From Bifidobacterium commune (lineage in GTDB: Bacteria; Actinomycetota; Actinomycetes; Actinomycetales; Bifidobacteriaceae), in the NCBI RefSeq assembly GCF_900094885.1, contig NZ_FMBL01000002.1:1-64000 (forward strand): 64,000 bases of DNA, read 5' to 3'. Below are positions 15,848 to 25,223 of the stretch, in pieces (position 1 is the stretch's first letter; each line of letters opens with the position of its first letter). Under the pieces are notes generated by a model. The model was not told the origin of the DNA. It worked only from the letters and a program-made list of their open reading frames with translations, and made no database searches. A program made the position numbers and the translations under genes.

Positions 15848-17524
15848 ATGGTTGCAATCAATGCGGGCAAACCCGCCACTCAAGCCGACCTCATCGACGT
15901 CAACGAGGTCATCGGAACATACTATGACGCCATACCCGACCCCGCCGATCCGGCGCAACGCGTTTCGTTCGGCACTTCCGGCCATCGCGGTTCATCGCTG
16001 AAAACTTCGTTCAACGAAGCACATATCGTCGCCATCACACAGGCGATTGCCGAATACCGCAAAAAAGCGGGGGTCACCGGCCCGCTCTACATCGGTCGGG
16101 ATACCCACGCGCTTTCAGGCCCCGCAATGAAGACAGCGATCGAAGTGCTTGTCGCCAATGAGGTGAAGGTGCGAATCGACTCACGTGACGACTTTGTCCC
16201 CACACCGGTCATCTCGCACGCTATTCTCACACACAACCGTGCAGCCGACGGCTCGCAACGGTTTGAAGGCGAAGGTCTGGCCGATGGCATTGTCGTCACC
16301 CCTTCGCATAACCCACCCACGGACGGCGGTTTCAAGTACGACCCAGTTACCGGAGGCCCCGCACCCGCCGAGGCGACCGAAGCCATCGCCAGACGCGCCA
16401 ACGAGCTGCTGGGCGACTTCCGCAAGGTCAGGCGCGTATCTTACGACGAAGCCATCAAGTCCCCATTCGTGGAAAGCTTCGACTATCGCGACCACTATGT
16501 CTCGGATCTCGGAAACGTCATCGATTTCAATCTGATCCGTTCTTCCGGTGTTCGCCTTGGTATCGACCCGCTGGGCGGCGCATCGGTTAATTACTGGCCG
16601 CTCGTCAATGAGAAGTATGGCCTCAACATCGGTGTCGTACGACCCGAAGTTGATCCGACGTGGCGTTTCATGACACTCGACCACGATGGCAAGATTCGAA
16701 TGGACCCCAGCTCCCAGCATGCAATGAAAGGCCTGGTCGATGAGCTCAACGCCGGTGCATGGAACAAATACGACCTCGTGGGTGGCACCGACCCAGACGC
16801 CGATCGTCACGGTATCGTATGCCCCGACTGGGGAGTCATGAATCCGAACCACTACCTCGCGGTATGCATCGCCTACCTGTTCGGAGGCTCACGACCGGGC
16901 TGGCCCGAGGACGCAGGCGTCGGCAAAACACTGGTTTCCTCCTCGCTGATCGACCGTGTCGCCGCATCCATCGATGCACCGTTGGTCGAGGTCCCAGTCG
17001 GATTCAAGTGGTTCGTGGACCCCTTGTTCACCGGCAAAGTCGCGTTCGGCGGCGAGGAAAGCAGCGGAATGAGCTTCCTGCGCCGCGACGGGCGCGTGTG
17101 GACCACGGACAAAGATGGCATCATTCCCGACCTGCTGGCTGCGGAAATCACCGCCAAAACCGGAAAGAACCCGGCCCAGCTGCATCAGGAGCAGGTCACC
17201 CGATTTGGTGAAAGCTGGTACAGCCGCATCGACACGCCGACCACACTGGAACAGAAGCAGAAATTCGCCGGTCTCTCCCCCAATTCGGTGCAGGTCACTA
17301 CGTTGGCCGGTGAAGACATCACCTCCAAGCTCACCAGTGCCCCGGGCAACGACGCACCAATCGGTGGCCTCAAGGTGTCCACCAAGAACAACTGGTTCGC
17401 CGCACGCCCTTCCGGCACCGAGAACATCTACAAGATCTATGCCGAATCGTTCGTTTCCCCCGAGGCGCTCGATCAAGTCCTTTCCGAGGCCACGGAAGTC
17501 GTCGACAACGCCTTGGGCGAGTAG
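15848..17524 (+). CDS. pgm: Phosphoglucomutase (alpha-D-glucose 1-phosphate specific)
   Basis: About 558 residues. It interconverts glucose 1-phosphate and glucose 6-phosphate, linking glycogen and nucleotide sugars to central metabolism. The SFGTSGHRGSS block opens domain 1, TPSHNPPTDGGFKY carries the phosphorylated catalytic serine, DPDADRHG is the metal-binding loop, GGEESSG binds sugar and RPSGTENIYKIYAES binds phosphate. I start at MVAINAGKPATQADLIDVNE (15848), which fits the family; ATG at 15839 is an alternative and neither has a strong ribosome site. A GC-rich hairpin follows the gene. Confidence 0.93.
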   Translation: MVAINAGKPATQADLIDVNEVIGTYYDAIPDPADPAQRVSFGTSGHRGSSLKTSFNEAHIVAITQAIAEYRKKAGVTGPLYIGRDTHALSGPAMKTAIEVLVANEVKVRIDSRDDFVPTPVISHAILTHNRAADGSQRFEGEGLADGIVVTPSHNPPTDGGFKYDPVTGGPAPAEATEAIARRANELLGDFRKVRRVSYDEAIKSPFVESFDYRDHYVSDLGNVIDFNLIRSSGVRLGIDPLGGASVNYWPLVNEKYGLNIGVVRPEVDPTWRFMTLDHDGKIRMDPSSQHAMKGLVDELNAGAWNKYDLVGGTDPDADRHGIVCPDWGVMNPNHYLAVCIAYLFGGSRPGWPEDAGVGKTLVSSSLIDRVAASIDAPLVEVPVGFKWFVDPLFTGKVAFGGEESSGMSFLRRDGRVWTTDKDGIIPDLLAAEITAKTGKNPAQLHQEQVTRFGESWYSRIDTPTTLEQKQKFAGLSPNSVQVTTLAGEDITSKLTSAPGNDAPIGGLKVSTKNNWFAARPSGTENIYKIYAESFVSPEALDQVLSEATEVVDNALGE

Positions 17525-17571
17525 CCGGAAAGACTCAAGCCCGAATCAGACGTTAGCGCCAGATAGAAGAT

Positions 17572-17634
17572 AGGCCGGCCGATTGTACGAACAATGCGAA
17601 AGTCGCATTCTCTTGGCACCATCGGCCGGCCTTG
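17572..17634 (+). terminator. Terminator after pgm
   Basis: AGGCCGGCCGAT pairs with ATCGGCCGGCCT (12 bp) across a long loop that itself contains a smaller hairpin (ATGCGAAAGTCGCAT). It ends about 65 bp before the RNase HI start. Confidence 0.65.
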
Positions 17635-17697
17635 TCATCATTGCTCGTTTCATCATCGTCTGGAATAATTTCGCCGCCAATACGTAGGCTGGTGACT

Positions 17698-19074
17698 ATG
17701 ACTATCACGGTTTCCACGGACGGCAGTGCACTCGGCAACCCCAATGGACCAATGGGTTGGGCTTGGGCGGACCATGCAACGAATGCGGCGAGAACGCCGG
17801 AGCATCAACACGACGGCGACAGCGACGCAGGTGGAGCCACCAACGGCACCAACCAAATCGGAGAGCTGTGTGCAGTGCTTGAAGCCTTGCGGGCGCATCG
17901 CGGCAGTGAGCCACTGACCATCGAGACCGATTCCCAATACGCCATCAACTGCTCAACGACATGGGTCAAGGGCTGGAAGAAAAACGGCTGGAAGAACTCC
18001 CAGAAAAAGCCGGTGAAGAACGCACCGCTTATCAAGGCCATCGACGCCGAAATCGCCGCACGCAAAGGACCGGTGGCATTCGTCTGGGTCAAGGGACACA
18101 ACGGCAACCCCGGAAACGAAAAGGTTGACGAACTGGCCCACACCTACTCGGGCGACGCGCGCAGCGGTGTCAAGGACGGCTATCTTCCACTCGAAGGCTG
18201 GCAATCGCTGTTGGCCTCCCCCTATGCCAAAGGTCTTGATATCCCATCTGACGCGCAGATGCTGATCGACGGAAAAATCACCGAAGAGCAGTACCATCTC
18301 GGACGAGGCGGTGAAGCTGAAGACGATAACGAAGAGCATCGCAAGCCCAAGCCGACACTGGAAGAGCTGCTTGCAGAGCCCGAAGGCGTACCGGAATATG
18401 ATTTCAGCCCGCGCCAACCGGAAGCTGCCAATCAGCAATCTGCCGGAAACGACGGACCGCTGTTCAGCGATACACCTGCGGCGACCGACTCGCAGAACGA
18501 GGCAGTCGTTTCAGACAAAGTAGCCGAAGATTTGTCGGCGCCAGAAGAGAGCAACGCAGATAAGGATGCATCACAGCCGAACACACTGGACGACGATGCG
18601 GCACAAACCAATACCGAACCAAATACCGACGATGAGGAATTACCCGACAGCCGGAACGATTCCGCTTCAAGCGCAAGCAGTGAGGTGAAAAACTCGCCCG
18701 ACAAGACACCAGCCCAATCCGATGATTCCGAGCCATCGGAAAGTGCACCGGAATCGGATGAAGACATCCAATCCGATCTTGACAATGAAGACACCGATGC
18801 TCAAGACACCAGCGATGCAAACGCTGTCGCCACTAACGATCAGCCATCGAAAACACCTGAACCCGCCTATCTCGCAAACGGACTGACAGTTAACGGCACC
18901 CTGCACTTCTTCCCCGCTCCGCAGACCAGCTCAACCTACGATGGCAAGGCCCGCCATATCCGCGGAGTCATCGCCGTTGACGGATACGTCGCAGGTGACG
19001 GTAGCATCACGTTGAACAACGCACAATTCCTTATTGCCAACGACAACGCTCAGAACAATAGGAAAACACAATGA
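17698..19074 (+). CDS. rnhA: Ribonuclease HI with long acidic C-terminal extension
   Basis: About 458 residues, three times the usual RNase HI length. The N-terminal domain (1-150) has all catalytic residues: D8 (STDGSALGNPNG), E56 (QIGELCAV), D78 (ETDSQYAIN), H134 and D144 (VKGHNGNPGNEKVDELA). It cuts RNA in RNA:DNA hybrids. After a second conserved-looking stretch (to about 200) comes a roughly 200-residue region dominated by Asp, Glu, Ser and Thr. A short C-terminal module follows (GLTVNGTLHFFPAPQ ... FLIAND, about 400-445). The tail is presumably disordered; its role is unknown. Start MTITVSTDG matches the family. Confidence 0.88.
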   Translation: MTITVSTDGSALGNPNGPMGWAWADHATNAARTPEHQHDGDSDAGGATNGTNQIGELCAVLEALRAHRGSEPLTIETDSQYAINCSTTWVKGWKKNGWKNSQKKPVKNAPLIKAIDAEIAARKGPVAFVWVKGHNGNPGNEKVDELAHTYSGDARSGVKDGYLPLEGWQSLLASPYAKGLDIPSDAQMLIDGKITEEQYHLGRGGEAEDDNEEHRKPKPTLEELLAEPEGVPEYDFSPRQPEAANQQSAGNDGPLFSDTPAATDSQNEAVVSDKVAEDLSAPEESNADKDASQPNTLDDDAAQTNTEPNTDDEELPDSRNDSASSASSEVKNSPDKTPAQSDDSEPSESAPESDEDIQSDLDNEDTDAQDTSDANAVATNDQPSKTPEPAYLANGLTVNGTLHFFPAPQTSSTYDGKARHIRGVIAVDGYVAGDGSITLNNAQFLIANDNAQNNRKTQ

Positions 19075-19156
19075 AAAAGTAGCGGAACACCGATACTATG
19101 GAAAAGGCGTCCGCCCTTCACGGCGGACATAGGACCTTGATAAATAAGGAGTATGC

Positions 19157-19855
19157 ATGGATAAGCAACAGCAAGACGCGTTGAAGAAGGCAGCTGGCAT
19201 CGAGGCGGCCAAGTTCATCAAGGACGGCATGGTTGCTGGCCTCGGGACCGGATCAACCGTGCGATTCCTTGTAGACGAACTTGGGCGCCGCACCCAGGAA
19301 GAGGGACTCCAATTTACTGGCGTGACGACCTCAAGACGCACAGCCGAGCAGGCTAAGGGCTACGGCATCAAGATCGTGGACGTGGATGACGTCGATCACA
19401 TCGACATCTCCATCGATGGTGCAGACGAGGTGGATAAGAATTTCAACGGTATCAAGGGCGGCGGCGCGGCGTTGCTCTGGGAGAAGATCGTCAACGAAAA
19501 CTCCAACTACAACATGTGGATCGTCGATGCATCCAAAGTCGTCGACCTCATCGGCCAGTTCCCGCTGCCCGTTGAGGTGATCCCCTACGGCTCCGGCCAT
19601 GTTCTCAAGAAGTTTGAGGAGAAGGGATACAAGCCGGTTCTGCGCAAGGGTGCCGACGGCACCGAGGTGCGCACCGACGAAAACAACTTCATCATCGATT
19701 TGCACATGGACCGCATCGAACAACCTCACGACCTCGCGGAAGACCTCATCAACACGGTCGGCGTGGTGGAGCATGGACTCTTCCTGAACCGCGTGGACAA
19801 GGTCATCGTCGGCGATCCCAACGGACCACGCATCCTCACCGTTTCCGAGGACTGA
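19157..19855 (+). CDS. rpiA: Ribose-5-phosphate isomerase A
   Basis: A 232-residue RpiA that interconverts ribose 5-phosphate and ribulose 5-phosphate, needed for the pentose steps around the bifidobacterial fructose-6-phosphate phosphoketolase pathway. GLGTGSTVRF binds phosphate, SIDGADEVD holds the catalytic acids and IKGGGAALLWEKIV completes the site. AAGGAG lies 6 nt before the ATG. It follows the RNase HI gene by about 80 bp and ends at a strong bidirectional hairpin. Confidence 0.96.
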   Translation: MDKQQQDALKKAAGIEAAKFIKDGMVAGLGTGSTVRFLVDELGRRTQEEGLQFTGVTTSRRTAEQAKGYGIKIVDVDDVDHIDISIDGADEVDKNFNGIKGGGAALLWEKIVNENSNYNMWIVDASKVVDLIGQFPLPVEVIPYGSGHVLKKFEEKGYKPVLRKGADGTEVRTDENNFIIDLHMDRIEQPHDLAEDLINTVGVVEHGLFLNRVDKVIVGDPNGPRILTVSED

Positions 19856-19910
19856 TTCTCCTTCGCGCCGATAGAGCTATCTCAACGAGACGCCGGCACG
19901 AAACACCAGT

Positions 19911-19953
19911 CAGGCCGGCACGCATTGGATGTCACAAGCGTGCCGGCCTTTGT
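19911..19953. terminator. Bidirectional terminator between rpiA and tpx
   Basis: A 12-bp stem, AGGCCGGCACGC with GCGTGCCGGCCT, lies between the convergent rpiA and tpx genes. Short T-runs (TTTG) follow on the plus strand. Confidence 0.75.
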
Positions 19954-19954
19954 G

Positions 19955-20461
19955 TTACTTCACCTGATCAACGGCCTGACGCACTGCCTCATATTCAGGT
20001 TCGTTCTGAATCTCAGGAACTTGCTGCGTGTATGCAACGTTGCCATCACGATCGAGAACGACCACCGCGCGGGAAAGAAGGCCCTTCATCGGTCCGTCTG
20101 CAATTGTCACGCCATAGTCTTCACCGAATGTGGAACGGAATGCCGAGCCTGTAACGACGTTACCGATGCCTTCGGCACCACAGAAACGGGCCTGCGCAAA
20201 GGGCAGGTCCTTCGAGATGCAAACCACAGTGACGCCATCGAGCTCTTCGGCCATCTTGTTGAACCTGCGCACCGACATTGAGCAGGTCTCAGTGTCAAGC
20301 GAAGGGAAAATATTCAGGATAACCTTACGACCCACGAATTTGTCGAGCCCGAAATCATTGAGGTCGGCGTCCGCAAGAGAAAAAGCCGGAGCCTGAGAGC
20401 CGACTACGGGAAGAGTTCCAACGGTTTTGGTGGCCGCGCCACCCAAAGTAATTTCTGTCAT
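19955..20461 (-). CDS. tpx: Thiol peroxidase (atypical 2-Cys peroxiredoxin)
   Basis: 168 residues. It reduces hydrogen and organic peroxides using thioredoxin-type donors. The peroxidatic cysteine is C60 in SLDTETCSMS, and the resolving cysteine is C94 in ARFCGAEG, the Tpx spacing. NIFPSLDT and LLSRAVVVLDRDG are family blocks. Convergent with rpiA. In an organism with few other oxidative defences this is a plausible main peroxidase; that is inference. Confidence 0.95.
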   Translation of the reverse strand: MTEITLGGAATKTVGTLPVVGSQAPAFSLADADLNDFGLDKFVGRKVILNIFPSLDTETCSMSVRRFNKMAEELDGVTVVCISKDLPFAQARFCGAEGIGNVVTGSAFRSTFGEDYGVTIADGPMKGLLSRAVVVLDRDGNVAYTQQVPEIQNEPEYEAVRQAVDQVK

Positions 20462-20687
20462 ATTCTCATAGTGTCACAGAATTAACCCGCGCGCCAATCC
20501 CTTGCGTACGATGCCCTCAGACTCGCGGTATCTGACCATCTATTCAATACCGGCACATGACCCACAAAATAAGCATCTCGCCTTGACCACAGAAGACGCA
20601 GCCGTATGAAGTGGAACATCCTGCCAAAAGCCTCAAAACAGCAAAACGACGTTTCAAAAATAACGTCCAACCGCACAATGCTTGCGA

Positions 20688-20723
20688 TAAAGCAAGGCCC
20701 GGAATCTTACGACCCCGGGCCTC
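20688..20723 (-). terminator. Terminator after the bS22 gene
   Basis: AGGCCCGG pairs with CCGGGCCT, and the minus strand continues TGCTTT. It starts 16 bp after the bS22 stop. Confidence 0.65.
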
Positions 20724-20738
20724 ATAAAAGCTTTTATA

Positions 20739-20828
20739 CTACTTGCGCTGATGACGAGTCTTACGCAGCAGTTTGCGGTGCTTCTTCTTGCTCATCCGCT
20801 TGCGGCGCTTCTTGATGACAGAACCCAT
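20739..20828 (-). CDS. Small ribosomal protein bS22 (AURKAIP1/COX24-like), 29 residues
   Basis: A 29-codon gene: it starts [17 protein letters not shown] and ends RHQRK, almost entirely basic. This is the actinobacterial small-subunit protein bS22, known from mycobacterial ribosomes and carrying the AURKAIP1/COX24 motif. GGAGG lies 8 nt upstream of the ATG and a terminator follows, so it is an independent transcript. It is too short to be picked up by ordinary gene finders with length limits. It binds rRNA in the small subunit near the decoding region. Confidence 0.93.
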   Translation of the reverse strand: MGSVIKKRRKRMSKKKHRKLLRKTRHQRK

Positions 20829-20960
20829 CTGAAGCCTCCAATCCTTAACTGTAAGTTTGCAACTTGACCTATCCTACTCGCTCTTGCCGACTTAAAACAC
20901 CACTATCCACGATTTGCCTTGCCAATCAGGAAATCACGAATCGGCTTTGTCGGTTAGCAA

Positions 20961-21578
20961 TCAGAGCGGGAACTTCGGGTAAAAGCGCTTAATCGAATCG
21001 GTGGAACCTGTGGCTTGGAACACGACAGTGTCATTGCGCCAAATGGCTGTCGCCGTCTTCCCCTTGTTTGCATCGGTTTTGACGATGTACTGACCCGTGG
21101 AGGTGCCAGAAACCTTTACTCCTCCAGTTGCCACATCCTGACCTTTCAACGCTTGGGTAAGCATTTCGTACTGCCGCTGGGCGGCATCACTGCCTGCCCA
21201 CTGGGCTACAACAAGAGTGACGTCCTTGGACATGTTGCCGGTGGAATACGTAAGGGAATACTCCTCCAACGGAGATGCGACAGTCCAATTAGCACTCGGA
21301 GCCGCCTCCGTACGAGCGAAACCGAGCACATTATCAGGCATTGCCTTCAACAGTGGACTGGAGTCCTGGGGCAACTCCTTAGCTTTGATAGACGGAGAAG
21401 GCGCAGGATTGCTGGCGACAGGCTGCTGCTTCGTGCCCCCTGCCCCCTTGTTCATGGCCCATCCCGGCCACACGAACGCTGAGAGCAAGGCGAGAACAAT
21501 CACCAATGCCGCGGCAGTCACCACGGCAAGCAACTTACCGTGGGATGAAGATTTCTGTTCGCTTGTCATGAGGGCCAT
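20961..21578 (-). CDS. Conserved-type hypothetical protein with one N-terminal membrane helix
   Basis: About 205 residues from the ATG at 21578 (MALMTSEQ); ATG at 21569 is equally possible, and the reading frame stays open to 21695. One membrane helix (LLAVVTAAALVIVLALLSAFVWPGW, about 15-39) is followed by a Pro/Ser/Ala-rich linker. A soluble extracytoplasmic domain then starts at about 75, with ANWTVASPLEEYSLTYS and TATAIWRNDTVVFQATG. It lies divergently from radA. I do not recognise a domain. The architecture suggests a membrane-anchored surface protein. Confidence 0.7.
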   Translation of the reverse strand: MALMTSEQKSSSHGKLLAVVTAAALVIVLALLSAFVWPGWAMNKGAGGTKQQPVASNPAPSPSIKAKELPQDSSPLLKAMPDNVLGFARTEAAPSANWTVASPLEEYSLTYSTGNMSKDVTLVVAQWAGSDAAQRQYEMLTQALKGQDVATGGVKVSGTSTGQYIVKTDANKGKTATAIWRNDTVVFQATGSTDSIKRFYPKFPL

Positions 21579-21836
21579 TATTCCACATTGGGGTGACGCT
21601 TCAACGAAGCCGATTGGCTTGACTCCCACCTTTTTCACCATATATTTCAGCACTTTTTTCAACTCCGCCTCAGGACATGAAAATGCCACCATCACGTTTC
21701 AAAACCCTAAAAATACAAACACACACAAACCGACTAATTTTGTTCTACCATTAAACATCCGCTTCCCTGTTACAGATTTCTTGATTCCTTTCCCCAGAGC
21801 TTGCCGTTGTCGGCAAAATTGGCTAGCGTCGGCATC

Positions 21837-23261
21837 ATGACTAGGAACGCGACACAATACGTATGCTCGGAATGCGGCTGGAACGGCGTCAAATGGTACG
21901 GACGCTGCCCCGAATGCGGCCAATGGGGCACCATCGAGGAATTTCATGAGGCACGCCCCTTAGCAACCTCCCGCACCGCGGCACCGGGCCGCACCTCACG
22001 CACACAGGCCAGTCCCGCAACCCTCTCCGGTAACGGTGCAGCCAAGCCGATTACAGAGATATCCACGGAAAGCACAAAACGCATTCCCACAGGATTCAAG
22101 GAATTCGATCGGGTACTCGGCGGCGGCATCGTGCCCGGTTCCGTCGTTTTGGTCGCTGGAGAACCAGGCATCGGCAAATCGACCTTGCTCTTGGAAACAT
22201 CCGGCAATGCAGCTCGGGAAAACAGCGAAAAGTCAGTTCTCTATATTTCCGGTGAGGAGTCCCAGGCCCAAGTGCGCATGAGAGCCTCACGCATCAACGC
22301 GTTGGAGAAGAACCTGCTTCTGGCTTCAACCACAGATCTCGCCACCGTGCTGGGCATGATCGAACAGGAAAAGCCGAGCTTGGTCATTGTGGACTCGGCG
22401 CAGACCATCGTTTCGCAGGATGTCGACGGCATTTCGGGAGGCTCCACGCAGGTTCGAGAAGTAGCCAGCGCACTCATCGATACCGCCAAAACACTTGACA
22501 TTCCGGTTATGCTGGTCGGGCATGTCACCAAGGACGGATCCATCGCGGGCCCTCGAACATTGGAACATCTGGTGGATGTAGTCTGCCAGTTCGAAGGTGA
22601 CTCGCAGACCGCGCTTCGCTTGCTGCATGCTTCCAAGAACCGCTTCGGACCCACGGACGAGGTAGGGTGCTTCGATATGAGCGGCGAGGGCATCGAGGAG
22701 GTAAGCGACCCTTCCGGCCTGTTCCTTTCAACGGAAACGACGCCGGTCGACGGCACCTGCGTCACCTTCACCCTCGACGGCCACCGAAGCCTGCCGATCG
22801 AAATACAGGCGCTCGTCACCAACTCCGTGCTGCCCACCCCGCGCCGCAACACCAACGGCATCGATTCCAATCGCCTCGCCATGCTTTCGGCCGTGTTGTA
22901 CCGTCACGGTCACGTCAACCTGTTGGCCAACGACCTTTACGTTTCAACCATCGCAGGCGGACTGGCAAAAGAGCCGGCCTGCGACCTCGCCATCGTCGCC
23001 GCGCTGGCGAGCGCCACCCACTCAAAACCCATCGACCGCACCACCTGTGCCATAGGCGAGATCAGCCTCACCGGCCAGGTGCGCCCCGTCCCGCAACTCT
23101 CCCACCGCCTCAACGAGGCCGTGCGTCTCGGATTCACGAGAGCCATCGTGCCTGCACATCGAGGCCGTCGCGACATTAAAGCCGTCACAGGTCTGCAAAT
23201 TGTGGAAGTTTCCTCCCTACGTGACGCCCTCGACGCACTCGGCGTGGCAAAATCGAGATAA
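21837..23261 (+). CDS. radA: DNA repair protein RadA/Sms
   Basis: About 474 residues. A four-cysteine zinc finger opens the protein (CSECGWNGVKWYGRCPECG). The RecA-like ATPase core has Walker A GEPGIGKST and Walker B LVIVDSAQT, and the RadA signature KNRFG is at KNRFGPTDEVG. A Lon-protease-like C-terminal domain follows (GGLAKEPACDLAIVAALASA). It drives branch migration in homologous recombination. I start at MTRNATQYVCSEC (21837), the family start; the frame is open further upstream. Confidence 0.95.
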   Translation: MTRNATQYVCSECGWNGVKWYGRCPECGQWGTIEEFHEARPLATSRTAAPGRTSRTQASPATLSGNGAAKPITEISTESTKRIPTGFKEFDRVLGGGIVPGSVVLVAGEPGIGKSTLLLETSGNAARENSEKSVLYISGEESQAQVRMRASRINALEKNLLLASTTDLATVLGMIEQEKPSLVIVDSAQTIVSQDVDGISGGSTQVREVASALIDTAKTLDIPVMLVGHVTKDGSIAGPRTLEHLVDVVCQFEGDSQTALRLLHASKNRFGPTDEVGCFDMSGEGIEEVSDPSGLFLSTETTPVDGTCVTFTLDGHRSLPIEIQALVTNSVLPTPRRNTNGIDSNRLAMLSAVLYRHGHVNLLANDLYVSTIAGGLAKEPACDLAIVAALASATHSKPIDRTTCAIGEISLTGQVRPVPQLSHRLNEAVRLGFTRAIVPAHRGRRDIKAVTGLQIVEVSSLRDALDALGVAKSR

Positions 23262-23290
23262 CGCAGCCGGCAATCACTTCAGTGCCCGTA

Positions 23291-24338
23291 TCATTGCATC
23301 CTTCCAGAATTCCTGAACGAGCACAAAGTCGAGGCCAGTACCGCTACAGCGAGAATAACGGCAATCATGCCGACAAACGTCCCCACCAATACGGGTACTC
23401 CCCAAGGGGATATTCCTTCACGTGCGTATTGCATGGCCAGCTCGGCGAAAACGGCGCTTAGGCCAACGCCCGCCAAAAAATACATCCAGCACGACCTCCC
23501 ATATCGCAGCGCGGACGACAGAGCCGCGGGAAACGCCAAGCCTGCGAAGTCGCCGGTTTTCTTCACGACGTTCCGTCATGACAATAGCGCACGATTGAAT
23601 CAGAAAAATCGCTGCGAGCACTGCCCCGCCAACAATGACAATGGCCAATCCATGTTGTTGAGAACGACGTTCCCTTGCAAAATAATCAATGTATTCCTGC
23701 TTAGCGAGAGCCAGCGCCCCGCTGCTGTTGGACTGGTCGCGGCATATCTTGATTCCGCTAGTCGCATGTGCCTTGTGACCTGATCGGCGAACGCTTGCGA
23801 CGAAACACCCTCGCGCCGCTTAATCGCTGCAAAAACCGTCATCAATCACACCGTTGAGGTCGAAGTCGCCGTCCAGCGTAAAGAAATCCATTGTGGCATT
23901 TGAGCCCAGACCTTTCGGAATCTCTACAGCGGCCACGATTTTCGCCTTATAGACATAATCGTTCTTCCCATAGAATACGACCGTCTGACCGAGATGATAA
24001 TCACCATAGGGAACCATTTTCTCGATGTTGACAGCAATTGCGCCTGGCCCAAGCGACGACAGGGACCCTTCGACGAATCGAGGAACATTCGAACCAGCTT
24101 CGCCTAGCATGTCGGCGCTGGTCGCCGTGACCTCCACGGTCTTATCATGTAAGCCCACCCATTCCTGACTGTGACACATCACAGAACTGGCAATATCACT
24201 CTTCCGAAAATCCAATGTTTTTCTTATCTTGCTCGCCAGTATATGCGACGACGCTTGCGCAAACAAATACAACGCCACCAGAGCGAAGACAGTAACGAAT
24301 GAGGTTCTTGCCTGAGAATATGCTTCCGAAAATTGAAA
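23291..24338 (-). pseudogene. Decayed FtsX-like ABC transporter permease
   Basis: Several overlapping fragments in different minus-strand frames together resemble one membrane protein of the FtsX/MacB permease type. An N-terminal part (about 24338-23820) has one hydrophobic helix and a periplasmic-like domain ending at a stop. The middle part has AIVIVGGAVLAAIFLIQSC followed by MTERREENRRLRRLGVSRG, the FtsX-domain coupling pattern. The last part (WMYFLAGVGLSAVFAELAM and a final helix) continues only after a frame change near 23480, beside a run of T. No start with a ribosome site is seen. I read it as a broken gene; two or three small expressed membrane proteins is the less likely alternative. 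Confidence 0.55.
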
Positions 24339-24491
24339 ACCTCACGCTTCAACCCCATGCAGGTTCGGGCGGATTCGCCGACAAGGCAGAAGCCCGCTGG
24401 TGGCAATGGCATTGATAGAATGACTTCGGCATGACGTTCGCGGTTCATCGCGGAAGTCACACACATCCGAGACAGGCAAAGGAACGGAACG

Positions 24492-25118
24492 ATGAGCGTT
24501 GCATTTGAGAATATGAGCGAATACGCCCAACATCTGGTCAAAACACTCGACCTCGAGGCACACCCTGAGGGCGGCTGGTACCGGCAAACATGGCTGAGCC
24601 TTCAGGCCGCTGCCGGAACCGCGACAACGCAAGCCGCCGAACGCGGAGACGTGCAACGCGGCACGGATACCACCGATTCCGAAAAAGCCTACGCGGCAAC
24701 CGCGGATGATCTGAAGGCGATGAAGGAAACGGAAGGACGACCACTGGCCTCGCTGATTTACTTCCTCCTGGCTCAGGGAGATGCCAGCGCATGGCATAAA
24801 GTCGATGCAGCGGAAGTTTGGCTTTGGCACGGACCGGCCACCGTCGGTCTCGAATTGGGTGGATACGGCGACGCTCCAGCCGACGAGTCCGGTCGCACGT
24901 TCTACACGCTGGGACAGGATATCGCGTCAATCGACCCCAATGCCACAGGCACCACACCGAAGACGGAAGGATACGTTCCCGATGCATCCACCACGCCTGT
25001 GGGCCACGTGGTCATCCCCGCTGGCTGCTGGCAGCGCACCGTGCCCGGCAACGGCGACGCCTTGGTTTCCTGTGTCGTGAGCCCCGGATTCACCTTCGAC
25101 GGTTTCACACTCGAGTAG
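24492..25118 (+). CDS. Cupin-fold protein of the DUF985 family
   Basis: 208 residues. LEAHPEGGWYRQTW opens the DUF985 cupin, followed by SLIYFLLAQGDASAWHKVDAAEVWLWHGPA with the likely metal-site histidines and by VIPAGCWQRTV and SCVVSPGFTFDGFTLE at the end. An insertion of about 40 residues rich in Ala/Thr (35-80) separates the first two blocks. The family is of uncertain activity; some members may act on small nucleotide or sugar ligands. It stands alone upstream of the adenosylhomocysteinase-like gene with a gap of about 100 bp. Confidence 0.85.
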   Translation: MSVAFENMSEYAQHLVKTLDLEAHPEGGWYRQTWLSLQAAAGTATTQAAERGDVQRGTDTTDSEKAYAATADDLKAMKETEGRPLASLIYFLLAQGDASAWHKVDAAEVWLWHGPATVGLELGGYGDAPADESGRTFYTLGQDIASIDPNATGTTPKTEGYVPDASTTPVGHVVIPAGCWQRTVPGNGDALVSCVVSPGFTFDGFTLE

Positions 25119-25223
25119 AGCGCCGGCCACCAGCATTAATTCAATATCAACTCACGTTTTAGCATGGGGAGCAGCGACACCCCAACAATTTACCGGCCGA
25201 TAACGCCCAAGGGAGCAGTAACC

